Under the pieces are notes generated by a model. That model saw nothing but the letters and a program-made list of their open reading frames with translations, made no database searches and was not told where the DNA came from. The position numbers were made by a program, and so were the translations under genes. Below, piece after piece: positions 9,288 to 17,381 of a DNA stretch of 64,000 nt. The DNA comes from Methanobacteriota archaeon (lineage in GTDB: Archaea; Halobacteriota; Methanomicrobia; Methanomicrobiales; Methanomicrobiaceae). The first letter of the stretch is position 1. Each line of letters opens with the position of its first letter. Location: contig JAEWWL010000007.1 in NCBI GenBank assembly GCA_023396365.1, positions 6,522-70,521 on the forward strand, given 5' to 3'.

Positions 9288-9310
9288 GCGTGTCGGACAC
9301 GCTTTTTTTT
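9288..9310 (+). terminator. Hairpin plus T8, terminator-like
   Basis: GCGTGT-CGG-ACACGC forms a six-pair GC-rich stem with a three-base loop, directly followed by TTTTTTTT (9303-9310). This looks like an intrinsic terminator for plus-strand transcription. The nearest plus-strand gene ends 360 bp upstream, so it ends either a long 3' UTR or a separate small RNA. Confidence 0.5.
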
Positions 9311-9371
9311 ACAGGGTATTATTGGCTTGCCCTTTACTGACACAGTTAAAGATTGAATTATTATGTATTTA

Positions 9372-10370
9372 TTATTCAGGCGTGCGCTGTGAAAGTGAAT
9401 ATTTTTCTTCCTGATACCTAACAAGACTGCAGATGCAGGAGTTGTATGGTGTATTTATTTTATGCATCTCTCCAAGCCTTACCACTGCACCGTTGATAAA
9501 ATCTATCTCTGTTTTTCTTTTCAGTTTCATATCCTGCTGCATTGAAGTAAATACATCTGAAAAGGAAGGAATCAGATATCCAAAGAGATATTCAAGATAC
9601 TCTTTAGGATCTGACCATTTTGTTTTTATGCTCTCAGCAGACATTACCGAAAAAGTCTCATTAACAAGTCCGATGACTAAAGGCTTTAAATTTTCATTAA
9701 GAGTTTCACCGACAGGAACTGACAGCAAACCAGTCAGAGGATTAACAGCAATATTCAAAAGCGATTTCTCCCAGATTGCCGATCGGATATTTTTTGATTT
9801 TTCAGCTTTTATTTTAGAGCTTTTAAATATTTCAAGCAGGCTGTCCGTTTCGGACTGATAATGCAAATTATCAGGTGATTCATATGGATAAATTCCAAGC
9901 CGCAAAGGCTCGCTTTCACTCATTACTTTAACACAACCATCACTTAATGAGCGAAAATTTGTTGTAATTGTTGCACCAATTATTTTTTCTGCATATTTTT
10001 TAATAATCTCCTCATTTCCTATTCCGTTCTGGATGCTTACAACAACACTGCCTTTTAAAAATACCCTGTAATCTTCACAGATTTTTTCAGTATCACTGCT
10101 CTTTGAGGTTATGAGGATAAAATCAAATTTTTTTGTCTTACTATCAGTGTTTTTTTTCAAAAGCTCATCAGGTCTGAAATAGCACTTAATATCCCGGATT
10201 GTCTCTTCACCCCAGACTCCTGATAGAAAAAGGCCATCTTTTGAAACTGCATCGGCGTGCTTTTTTCTGCATACAACAGAGACCACACATTTTTTTGAGA
10301 GCATTCCTGCAATTGAAAGGCCTACTGCACCGGCGCCAAGAATTAATATTTCTGGTTTTTTTAAAGGCAT
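9372..10370 (-). CDS. Ketopantoate reductase (PanE/ApbA) family oxidoreductase
   Basis: NAD(P)-dependent reductase of 332 aa. The Rossmann signature ILGAGAVGLSIAG is at residues 9-21. The family motif QNGIGNEE follows, and the catalytic lysine region (WEKSLLNIAVNPLTGLL) lies near residue 205. The C-terminal helical domain has PYNSCICSLVRY, as in the family. Ketopantoate reduction feeds CoA synthesis, but many archaeal homologues act on other 2-oxo acids, so panE is not assigned. The last eight residues are encoded by a 23-bp sequence that also occurs in an intergenic region at 4447, so the natural end may have been altered. No operon partner is obvious; the next minus-strand gene upstream is 145 bp away. 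Confidence 0.8.
   Translation of the reverse strand: MPLKKPEILILGAGAVGLSIAGMLSKKCVVSVVCRKKHADAVSKDGLFLSGVWGEETIRDIKCYFRPDELLKKNTDSKTKKFDFILITSKSSDTEKICEDYRVFLKGSVVVSIQNGIGNEEIIKKYAEKIIGATITTNFRSLSDGCVKVMSESEPLRLGIYPYESPDNLHYQSETDSLLEIFKSSKIKAEKSKNIRSAIWEKSLLNIAVNPLTGLLSVPVGETLNENLKPLVIGLVNETFSVMSAESIKTKWSDPKEYLEYLFGYLIPSFSDVFTSMQQDMKLKRKTEIDFINGAVVRLGEMHKINTPYNSCICSLVRYQEEKYSLSQRTPE
9377..9399 (+). repeat. 23-bp repeat, copy 2 of 2, inside a coding end
   Basis: 21 of 23 bases match 4447-4469 (CAGGCGTGCG...TGTGAAAGTGAA). On the minus strand this copy encodes the last residues (SLSQRTPE) of the ketopantoate-reductase-like protein, just before its stop codon at 9372-9374. Confidence 0.5.
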
Positions 10371-10515
10371 TTATTGTAAATAGTTACCCCGCACAATAAG
10401 ATTAGTTTTGGGATGCAGGGATAATTTTTTTCTCATGGACTGCAGAAAAAAATCAAAATAAAAACAAAAAAATTAAGAAAAGATGAAATAATAATAAAAA
10501 GGATTTTATTTGCTG

Positions 10516-10857
10516 TTAATTATCAGGATTAAATAATAGCGCTTCTCTTTCAAGGAAATAACCAAGAATTGTTCTTATAAGCACTGTAACTGCAAGAATG
10601 ATAAGCTCTTCCTGTGTCGGGGATATAACTGTCATCAATATATCAGATATTATCAAAAATTCAAGGCCAAGCACTATTTTTGTTGTCAGATCAAGACGTA
10701 TCTTCCCGTATGAGCTGCTGCTTTTTTTAATCTCACGCAGAATAATTCCTGCCACTGCAATTACTCCGCCATATACTATAATTGCAGCGCCGGCAATCTC
10801 AAAAAAAAGAACAATTATCTGTATTGCATTAAATACCGGCACCATATCAGTATTCAT
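10516..10857 (-). CDS. DUF1622 family membrane protein
   Basis: Small integral membrane protein of 113 aa with three or four hydrophobic segments (IIVLFFEIAGAAIIVYGGVI; LGLEFLIISDILMTVI; ELIILAVTVLIRTILGYFL). The order of segments, the loop RLDLTTKIVLGLEF between them and the ending LGYFLEREALLF are typical of the DUF1622 family, whose function is not known. It lies 38 bp downstream of the persulfide-dioxygenase-like gene on the same strand and could share its transcript. Confidence 0.75.
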   Translation of the reverse strand: MNTDMVPVFNAIQIIVLFFEIAGAAIIVYGGVIAVAGIILREIKKSSSSYGKIRLDLTTKIVLGLEFLIISDILMTVISPTQEELIILAVTVLIRTILGYFLEREALLFNPDN

Positions 10858-10895
10858 AATATCAAATCTGCCTGTTATCTAAATAAAGAAAGTGT

Positions 10896-12266
10896 TCAGG
10901 CTTTTAAAAAGCCTGCATTTTTATATCCCGTTATTCCGCCGGAGGCGTTGTAGACATGCTTAAAGCCCTTCTGCTTTAATATGGCGCAGGCGATGCTTGA
11001 GCGGTGGCCTGAACCGCACATTGCAATAACCGGTTTTTCCGGGTCCAGTTTTGTATACTCTGTTCTAAGATCCATTCCAAGAATATTAATTGCGCCTTTA
11101 ACATGGCCTGCCTTAAATTCATCCTTTGAGCGGACATCAACAAGAGTAAAGCCTTCATTTGTAATTTTTTCATGCACTTCCGCAGGGGATAACTGATAGA
11201 TGTGTTCGGTTTCAAATCCTGCCATAACCCATGCATGCGTCCCGCCCCTTAAGAATCCAAACGCCCTGTCAAGACCTACTCTTCTAAGCATGACAGTTGC
11301 CTTCTCCGCCTTTTCGGGATTGTTTGTTACAAGCAGTATGTCCTTGTCAGGCGGCAGAATCCAGCCGGCAAACGTAGAGAAATTTCCACTGACGTCTATA
11401 TGATAGCTGCCCGGAATGTGCTGGCCGCCAAATGTTGCATAGTCCCTTAAGCTTACAACAATTGTATTGCCGTCCTGCATCTTTTCCCTGAATTTTTTCG
11501 GGTTCATCGGTTTTGGATGGGAAAGTTTTCTTACAAGGACAGGACCTTTTCTGTTAATATCGCTGCATCTTGCAAAATGATCCGGTGCCGGCGGCATATC
11601 GACTGTTAAGGATTTTACAAATTCGTCGATATTGTCAATTAAAAGAGCAGGATTGTGAGCCTTCTCATAACCAATTGTTGAAAATCTCATCGAACCCATT
11701 GCCTTTCCGCATAATGAGCCTGCACCGTGTGCCGGAAGAACAAGGCAGCTGTCAGGAAGCTTCATCACTTTGTCATGGAGATTGTGGTAAAGCTTCTCTG
11801 CAAGTTCTTTAGCCCTGCCCGGAAAGAGATCCGGCCTTCCGACATCATTTACAAAGAGGGTGTCTCCGGTAAATGCGACGGCAGGCTCTTCTCCTCTAAA
11901 GAGATCAGACACAGCATATACCAGACAGTCGGGAGTATGGCCGGGTGTTTCAAGAACATGAAATTTCATATCCTCAATTGTGATTTCATCACCTTCCTTT
12001 ACTGCGACATGATCAAATTCGCAGTTTCCTGCTTTTGGCGCATATATTTTTGCCCCTGTTGCATCCGCAAGGTCAAGATGGCCGGAGACAAAATCGGCAT
12101 GCAGATGTGTTTCAATAATATGTGTTATCTGCAGACCTTCCTCTTCTGCAGCTTTTAGGTAACAGTCAATGTCCCTTGCAGGATCAACTATTGCACAGAC
12201 TGTATTTCCCCCTATGAGATAGGAGCTGTGTGCAATTTTATCTATAAAAAATTGTTTCAGCAGCAT
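10896..12266 (-). CDS. MBL-fold persulfide dioxygenase-like protein with two rhodanese domains
   Basis: Soluble protein of 456 aa. The metallo-beta-lactamase half (1-240) has the metal motif THLHADFVSGH near 53-63, ETPGHTPD, GDTLFVNDVGRPDLF and LPAHGAGSLCG, the pattern of ETHE1-type persulfide dioxygenases. Two rhodanese domains follow. The first (~260-355) has no catalytic Cys loop, and the second (~365-456) has the active loop CGSGHRSS. The known role of the family is oxidation of glutathione or protein persulfides to sulfite with sulfane-sulfur transfer by the rhodanese. In a strict anaerobe that lacks glutathione the MBL domain may use other persulfides or serve oxygen defence (inference). 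An AGGAGAA-type ribosome binding site lies just upstream of the ATG. Confidence 0.88.
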   Translation of the reverse strand: MLLKQFFIDKIAHSSYLIGGNTVCAIVDPARDIDCYLKAAEEEGLQITHIIETHLHADFVSGHLDLADATGAKIYAPKAGNCEFDHVAVKEGDEITIEDMKFHVLETPGHTPDCLVYAVSDLFRGEEPAVAFTGDTLFVNDVGRPDLFPGRAKELAEKLYHNLHDKVMKLPDSCLVLPAHGAGSLCGKAMGSMRFSTIGYEKAHNPALLIDNIDEFVKSLTVDMPPAPDHFARCSDINRKGPVLVRKLSHPKPMNPKKFREKMQDGNTIVVSLRDYATFGGQHIPGSYHIDVSGNFSTFAGWILPPDKDILLVTNNPEKAEKATVMLRRVGLDRAFGFLRGGTHAWVMAGFETEHIYQLSPAEVHEKITNEGFTLVDVRSKDEFKAGHVKGAINILGMDLRTEYTKLDPEKPVIAMCGSGHRSSIACAILKQKGFKHVYNASGGITGYKNAGFLKA

Positions 12267-12301
12267 TGTTATTCTCCTGTTTCTCCTTAAGGACAGTAAT
12301 T

Positions 12302-14089
12302 TTATACAAATAATATATAAATCAATCCCACCGAGATTGAGATAAAAAGCACAGTCATAATACTGCCCGCTTTTATGAAATCAGAGTTGTGATATCCCCC
12401 CTGCCCCATTAAAAATGCATTTACCTGATGTGTTGGCAGAATAAATGAATTTGAGGCGCATACAGCGGTTAAAAGTGCAAGGCCGCGCGGATCAATTCCT
12501 GTATCTATTCCGATGAGTATTACAAGCGGAACAAGAATTACCGTTGCAGCAACATTAGACATAAACAGACTGAAAAATGTTGCAAGAACAGCAACTGCAA
12601 TGAGGATCAAAAGGGGGTTTTCTCCTGCGGCAAAAGCTGTAATGGTTTGTGCGATTAATGCAGCAGTGCCTGTATTCTCCATTGCTATTCCAAAAGGAAT
12701 CAGACCTGCTATTAAAAAAACGGTCCGCCAGTCAACAGCCCCGTAAGCCTCGTCAATGTCAAGCACTCCGAAAAGAATCATTAAGACAGCTCCGGTAAGT
12801 AAAGAGAGGGATAATGACACTCCTGCAAAGGAAAGAGCAATTCCGCCTGCAAAACATGCAACTGCAATGAGAGATTTGGATTTTTTCAGCTCTTTTTCTT
12901 CAGGATTATGAAGGAGCAAAAATTCACCACTGTTGCCTGCTTTTATAATGCTCTTCCATGACCCGTATACAACAAAGGAGTCTCCGGCATTCAATTTAAT
13001 ATCTGAGAATTCATGCCTGTAATCGCCCTCTCTTCCTGAGAATACGATAATCTCAAGCCCGTATGTATGTCGAAATGCAATCTCCCTTATTGTTTTTCCA
13101 ATAAGTTTTGAACGCGGCTTTAAAATAATCTCAGAAAAGCCTGCATTCTCTTCTCCTGTTAATTCATCAAGATATGGTGCGGTAAGAGCAGTTTCAAGCC
13201 CGTAATCTTCTCTGAAAGTTTCTGCATTTTCAAATGTTCCAAGTATTGTAAGAATCTGGCCGGGGGCAAAAACAGTATGTCTCCAGGGTGCATATGTGAT
13301 ATTTTTTCCTTCCTTTAAGGCTATAAGAACAAGAGAATATTCTCCTAGATTTAAATTTTCACGTTTAAGACCTGATATTGGCGATTTTTCAGGAATGAAG
13401 AAATGATGCTTCTGTTTTGGAAGATTCCATATATCAAGAAAATTTTCTTTTGCGGATTGTGCATCTGATTCTGAATCATTCTTTGGAAGAACATATTTTC
13501 CAAAAAATGCGAAATAGATGACTGCTGTTAATAAAAGGCAGACACCTATCGGAGTTACTGAAAAGAAATTAAAAGGCTCAAGGTCTCCCTGTGCAAGAAG
13601 ATCATTTAGCAGAATCAGCGGTGATGAGCCTATCATTGTAAGTGTCCCGCCTATTATTGCCGAATATCCCATTGGAAGAAGAAGCCTTTTTTTAGGTATC
13701 TTTGTTTTTTTGGAAATTCTTAAAATTGCCGGCAGAAAAAGTGCTGCCGATCCGATATTCTGAATAAATGCCGATAAAAATCCCACACAGCCTGAAATGA
13801 TTCCTGTAATTCTCCTCTCATCATCTCCTCCGATGCTGACAATTTTTCTTGAAAATTTTATCATTATGCCTGTTCTGTCAATACCATATCCCAAAATCAT
13901 GACAGAAATTATTGAAATAACAGCATTGCTTGCAAAGCCCGAAAATGTCTCGGCAGGTGTGATAAGCCCAAGCCATCCAAGCGTAAGCATAATAATTATT
14001 GCAATTACATCAACTCTTAACGCCTCGGTTACAAAAAGAGCAACCATTATCAAAAGAATTAAGCAGATAAGAATTATTTCCGGAGTCAT
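12302..14089 (-). CDS. SLC13/DASS-type permease with two internal TrkA-C (RCK_C) domains
   Basis: Polytopic transporter of 595 aa. A membrane block at residues 1-205 is followed by two soluble TrkA_C domains (~225-300 and ~310-395, e.g. LIGKTIREIAFRHTYGLEII and DSFVVYGSWKSI) and a second membrane block at 400-595. This insertion of paired RCK_C domains in a divalent-anion:Na+ symporter fold is the standard layout of the SLC13/CitT-like branch annotated as sulfate, phosphate or dicarboxylate carriers. The signature VILVPLVILIGIDTGIDP and SNSFILPTHQVNAFLMG near the C-terminus fit. Substrate unknown. The stop lies 35 bp upstream of the MBL-rhodanese start, so sulfur-linked cotranscription (for example sulfate or sulfite movement) is conceivable but not shown. 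Confidence 0.88.
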   Translation of the reverse strand: MTPEIILICLILLIMVALFVTEALRVDVIAIIIMLTLGWLGLITPAETFSGFASNAVISIISVMILGYGIDRTGIMIKFSRKIVSIGGDDERRITGIISGCVGFLSAFIQNIGSAALFLPAILRISKKTKIPKKRLLLPMGYSAIIGGTLTMIGSSPLILLNDLLAQGDLEPFNFFSVTPIGVCLLLTAVIYFAFFGKYVLPKNDSESDAQSAKENFLDIWNLPKQKHHFFIPEKSPISGLKRENLNLGEYSLVLIALKEGKNITYAPWRHTVFAPGQILTILGTFENAETFREDYGLETALTAPYLDELTGEENAGFSEIILKPRSKLIGKTIREIAFRHTYGLEIIVFSGREGDYRHEFSDIKLNAGDSFVVYGSWKSIIKAGNSGEFLLLHNPEEKELKKSKSLIAVACFAGGIALSFAGVSLSLSLLTGAVLMILFGVLDIDEAYGAVDWRTVFLIAGLIPFGIAMENTGTAALIAQTITAFAAGENPLLILIAVAVLATFFSLFMSNVAATVILVPLVILIGIDTGIDPRGLALLTAVCASNSFILPTHQVNAFLMGQGGYHNSDFIKAGSIMTVLFISISVGLIYILFV

Positions 14090-14515
14090 GATGCATCACA
14101 TTTTTTTTTTCGTGGCAAATCTGGCTGCATTTAAGTGAATCTTAGTTGCAGATTATATGAAGCATCTGCATTCATGGTATTATATTCAAAATAAAGTCTT
14201 TAATCATTATAATTGTTTACAATGAACCGCGGTCTATAATAAAATCAGTTTAAAATTTTAAAAAGAAAAAAGAAAATTACAGGAAAAAAATGAAAAAAAT
14301 AAAAAAAATAAAAAATTTTAAAAATTAAAAACGATTTGAAAAAATAAAAAAAATTGAAAAGATGAAAAAAATTGAAAAGATTAAAAAAAAGGCTGAAAAA
14401 AATTCAATAATTAAATTTTTTTATTTTTATTCACAGGCAAATGAAATACAGGTAATACGATAACCCCATATTATTCAGACAAAGTTTTATTTTAGGAGCT
14501 TCAAATCATAATTCA
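14090..14515. other. AT-rich divergent intergenic region
   Basis: Separates the minus-strand permease from the tetrapyrrole operon. Long A-runs dominate 14260-14410, with an imperfect tandem repeat of AAAAAAATTGAAAAGAT near 14350-14386. A short inverted repeat ATTGT-TT-ACAAT lies at about 14211-14222. A T-rich box (GTTTTATTTTA, near 14484-14494) is positioned about 25-30 bp before the sirC ATG and could be its TATA element. No tRNA or ORF seen. Confidence 0.5.
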
Positions 14516-15139
14516 ATGATTCCTCTTTTCCATGATATGAATGGGAAAAAAGTTGTGATTTTTGGCGGAGGAGAAGTGGGATTTAGAAAGGCGTCTTTTT
14601 TTTATCCCGAAGCAGATGTATCTGTTGTAAGCAGAACATTTGCTAAAGATTTTAACAGAATTAATGTAACACTAATAAAAAAAGATCTTAATGAAGCTGA
14701 TGACAGTTATTTAAATGAGATAATCAAAGGCAGCATGATTGTTGTTGCTGCAACATCAGACCGGGATTTAAATGACAAAATCGGCATTCTTGCAAAAAAT
14801 GCAGGTGCCTTTTTCAACAATGCGGATGGAAAAGCCAAAGATGTAATCATACCCTCAGTAGTTTCCGGTAAAAATTTTTTAATTGCAGTCTCGACCTGCG
14901 GCAAAAGCCCGGCAATGTCAAGATACATCAGGAAAAATATTGAAGAGAATTTACCAAATCCTGATGAGATGATTGCACTTCAAAATGAAGTCCGCGAACT
15001 CTTAAAAGAAAAAGTGCCAGTCCAAAAAGACAGGAATGAAATCCTGCAAAATATAATATATGATGAAAAAGTCTGGGAAAAATTAAAGGAAGGCCATTAT
15101 TTTGCTTTTAATTACGTCCGGGAGAAATATCTTCAATGA
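14516..15139 (+). CDS. sirC: Precorrin-2 dehydrogenase (siroheme synthase N-terminal type)
   Basis: NAD-dependent oxidation of precorrin-2 to sirohydrochlorin, 207 aa. The N-terminal Rossmann motif VVIFGGGEVGFRKA (residues 13-26) and the family motif STCGKSPAMSRYIRKNIE (near 137-154) are present, and the length matches a stand-alone CysG N-terminal module without the methyltransferase. It is the first gene of the tetrapyrrole operon and its stop overlaps the hemA ATG by 4 bp (ATGA). Sirohydrochlorin is the branch point to siroheme, cobalamin and coenzyme F430 in methanogens, so this step is central to methanogenesis. Start taken at the first ATG; a purine-rich AGGAG lies rather far (about 20 bp) upstream, so initiation may be leaderless. 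Confidence 0.92.
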   Translation: MIPLFHDMNGKKVVIFGGGEVGFRKASFFYPEADVSVVSRTFAKDFNRINVTLIKKDLNEADDSYLNEIIKGSMIVVAATSDRDLNDKIGILAKNAGAFFNNADGKAKDVIIPSVVSGKNFLIAVSTCGKSPAMSRYIRKNIEENLPNPDEMIALQNEVRELLKEKVPVQKDRNEILQNIIYDEKVWEKLKEGHYFAFNYVREKYLQ

Positions 15140-16419
15140 AATATAATCTTCTTACCTCCTTTGCATGTGCAGGCATCACTCACCATGAGGCTGATATAGA
15201 GAAACTGGAAGAGTTTCGATTTCCGGATGAAACAGAATTTCTTCAGGAAGCAAGAGAGCATTTCAAAGGAGTTGTTCTGCTCCAGACCTGCAACCGTGTG
15301 GAAATATTTGTCCAGGGTGAATCGGAAGCACTTGAAAGTTTTTTAAAACTAAAAGGCCGGGAGGGATTCTGGACACTTGAAGGATGCAGGGCGCTCACAC
15401 ATTTATTAAGGCTTGCATCCGGCATGGATTCAATGATTGTTGGCGAAGACCAGATTATCGGACAATTAAAAAAAGCGCTCTCTGAATCACAGGAGGCCGG
15501 TGTATGCAGTTCTGTACTAAATTTATGCATCAACAAGGCGGTTCATACAGGTGTTGAAGTCCGCAGACGGACCAATATCAACAACGGCGCGGTATCTATT
15601 GGTTCTGCCGCTGTCCAGCTTGCAGAAGAGCTTCTAGGAAGCTTAAAGGGAAAGCATATCCTTGTTGTCGGCGGCGGCGAGATGGGAAAGCTCGTTGCAC
15701 AGGCGCTTGCCGCAAAAAACCTGACTGCAATATATGTAACCAACAGGACTTTTGCAACTGCAAAACGTCTTGCAGAAGAAATTGGCGGAAAAGCGGTTAT
15801 GATGGATGAGTTATACCACTACATTTCGCTCTCAGACGTCGTTATCTCCTGCACTGCCGCACCGCACCCTGTCATTCATTATGATCCACTGAGTGAGATT
15901 CTTCAAAGACAGAGATGGCCGATAGGGCAGGTAAAAAAACCTTTGATTTTAATTGATATAGCACAGCCACGTGATATTGATGAGAAAGTATCTGAAATAG
16001 AAGGTATCAAACTCTTTACAATCGATGATTTAAGAAATGTCAGTGAGAAGAATATGGACTCACGCCGCCATGAGGCAGAGATGGCAGAGGCTTTCATCAT
16101 TGATGAGCTAAAGCAGTTTGTATCCCTCTTAAACAGGGCAGCTGCAAACGAAAGTTTAGGCGACCTTCACACATGGGCAGAATCAATAAGAATCCGCGAA
16201 CGCGACAAAGCCCTTGCCCGTGTAAACAGCCCTGATGAAAGGACAAAAGAAATCTTTGATGACTTTTCAAGAGTCCTTGTAAAAAAAATTCTTGCTGATG
16301 CCACATTTGCTGTCAGAAGCTGTGCAGAATGCGGTGATCTTGCAACCGCCGATAAGCTTGTTCTTGCAATAACAAGAGGAAAAAGACCATGTTCCCGCAA
16401 AGAAGACTTAGAAGATTGA
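15136..16419 (+). CDS. hemA: Glutamyl-tRNA reductase
   Basis: First committed step of C5-pathway tetrapyrrole synthesis: reduction of glutamyl-tRNA(Glu) to glutamate-1-semialdehyde with NADPH. At 427 aa it is full length. The catalytic Cys lies in LLQTCNRVEIF (near residue 51). The motif HLLRLASGMDSMIVGEDQI follows, then VRRRTNINNGAVSIGSAAVQ, and the NADPH-binding loop VVGGGEMGKLVAQAL is near residue 178. The C-terminal dimerisation helix is present. It overlaps sirC by 4 bp and hemB by 31 bp, indicating translational coupling. Confidence 0.97.
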   Translation: MKYNLLTSFACAGITHHEADIEKLEEFRFPDETEFLQEAREHFKGVVLLQTCNRVEIFVQGESEALESFLKLKGREGFWTLEGCRALTHLLRLASGMDSMIVGEDQIIGQLKKALSESQEAGVCSSVLNLCINKAVHTGVEVRRRTNINNGAVSIGSAAVQLAEELLGSLKGKHILVVGGGEMGKLVAQALAAKNLTAIYVTNRTFATAKRLAEEIGGKAVMMDELYHYISLSDVVISCTAAPHPVIHYDPLSEILQRQRWPIGQVKKPLILIDIAQPRDIDEKVSEIEGIKLFTIDDLRNVSEKNMDSRRHEAEMAEAFIIDELKQFVSLLNRAAANESLGDLHTWAESIRIRERDKALARVNSPDERTKEIFDDFSRVLVKKILADATFAVRSCAECGDLATADKLVLAITRGKRPCSRKEDLED

Positions 16420-17381
16420 GAAAAAGAAATCTCCAGCCGCTTTTCAAAGAGACAGTGCTGACAAAAGACAGTCTCATAGCTCCTTATTTTTTTGATGAGA
16501 CAATAACAAATAAAAGACCGATTGAGTCAATGCCCGGACAGTTCAGGCATCCGGTATCACATGCAGGTGAGATTGCCAAAAGACTGCAGTCGCTTGGAAT
16601 CAGGGCAATGCTTTTGTTTGGAATTCCAAAGGACAAGGATTCGAACGGAACATCTGCGTGGATTGAGGACGGAGTAATTCAAAAGACAATAGCTGAAATA
16701 AAATCAAAAGCTCCGGAGATGGTTGTAATAACAGATGTCTGCGCATGCGAATATACAGATCACGGACACTGCGGAATAACAGGAAGCGTCTGTGGTGAGC
16801 CTGATCTTTTAAACGATGAGTCTCTTGAGGTTATGGCAAAAATTGCTGTGTCGCATGCAAGGGCAGGCTGTGATATTGTTGCACCATCATGCATGCTTGA
16901 CGGCATGGTGATGGCAATCAGGGAGGCTCTTGACGATGAAGGGTTTGAAAACACACCGATAATGTCATACTCCACAAAATTTGCAAGCGCTCTCTACGGA
17001 CCATTTCGGGATGCCGCGGATTCAAAAATGTCCTTTGGTGACCGCTCAACATACCAGATGGCATATGAGAATCCAAAAGAAGCATTTTTAGAGTCAGAAC
17101 TTGATTTAAGGGAGGGCGCCGATATTTTAATGGTAAAGCCTGCCGGGTTTTATCATGATATTATCGCCTCTGTTGCGACACTGGGCCTTCCGGTTGCCGC
17201 TTACCAGGTGAGCGGTGAGTACTCAATGATAAAGGCCGCCTCTGAAAAAGGCTGGCTTGATGAGAAGAAAGTTGCAATGGAGAGTCTTATTGCAATAAAA
17301 CGTGCAGGAGCAGATCTAATTATAACATATTTTGCAGAGGATGCTGCGGGGTGGATAGATGAGAAGCCGGGAATTATTTGA
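16389..17381 (+). CDS. hemB: Porphobilinogen synthase (delta-aminolevulinate dehydratase)
   Basis: Condenses two 5-aminolevulinate molecules to porphobilinogen. At 330 aa it is full length. The metal-binding segment DVCACEYTDHGHCGI carries the Cys-x-Cys...Cys set of zinc-dependent enzymes. The Schiff-base lysines are in SYSTKFASALYGPFR and LMVKPAGFYHDII, and the C-terminal AYQVSGEYSMIKAA is the family signature. It starts inside the 3' end of hemA (31-bp overlap) and its own end overlaps hemL by 23 bp. Confidence 0.97.
   Translation: MFPQRRLRRLRKRNLQPLFKETVLTKDSLIAPYFFDETITNKRPIESMPGQFRHPVSHAGEIAKRLQSLGIRAMLLFGIPKDKDSNGTSAWIEDGVIQKTIAEIKSKAPEMVVITDVCACEYTDHGHCGITGSVCGEPDLLNDESLEVMAKIAVSHARAGCDIVAPSCMLDGMVMAIREALDDEGFENTPIMSYSTKFASALYGPFRDAADSKMSFGDRSTYQMAYENPKEAFLESELDLREGADILMVKPAGFYHDIIASVATLGLPVAAYQVSGEYSMIKAASEKGWLDEKKVAMESLIAIKRAGADLIITYFAEDAAGWIDEKPGII

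Larger units (their letters stand above)
8927..9371. other. AT-rich intergenic region with repeats and an orphan hairpin
   Basis: No ORF longer than a few codons is convincing here. The stretch is dominated by A- and T-runs. It contains a loose direct repeat (CTGTTCTT.AATTA near 9037 and 9064), a perfect 15-bp tandem duplication (9160-9189), a motif shared with the carA upstream region (9231-9258) and a perfect hairpin followed by eight T (9288-9310). It separates the AI-2E gene (plus) from the ketopantoate-reductase-like gene (minus), so it lies between convergent 3' ends. An unannotated small RNA is possible. Confidence 0.6.

Noticed and set aside
14250..14420. Possible tRNA or small RNA in the A-rich spacer
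   Set aside because: No cloverleaf, no GC-rich stem and no terminator; only A-runs and a short tandem repeat.
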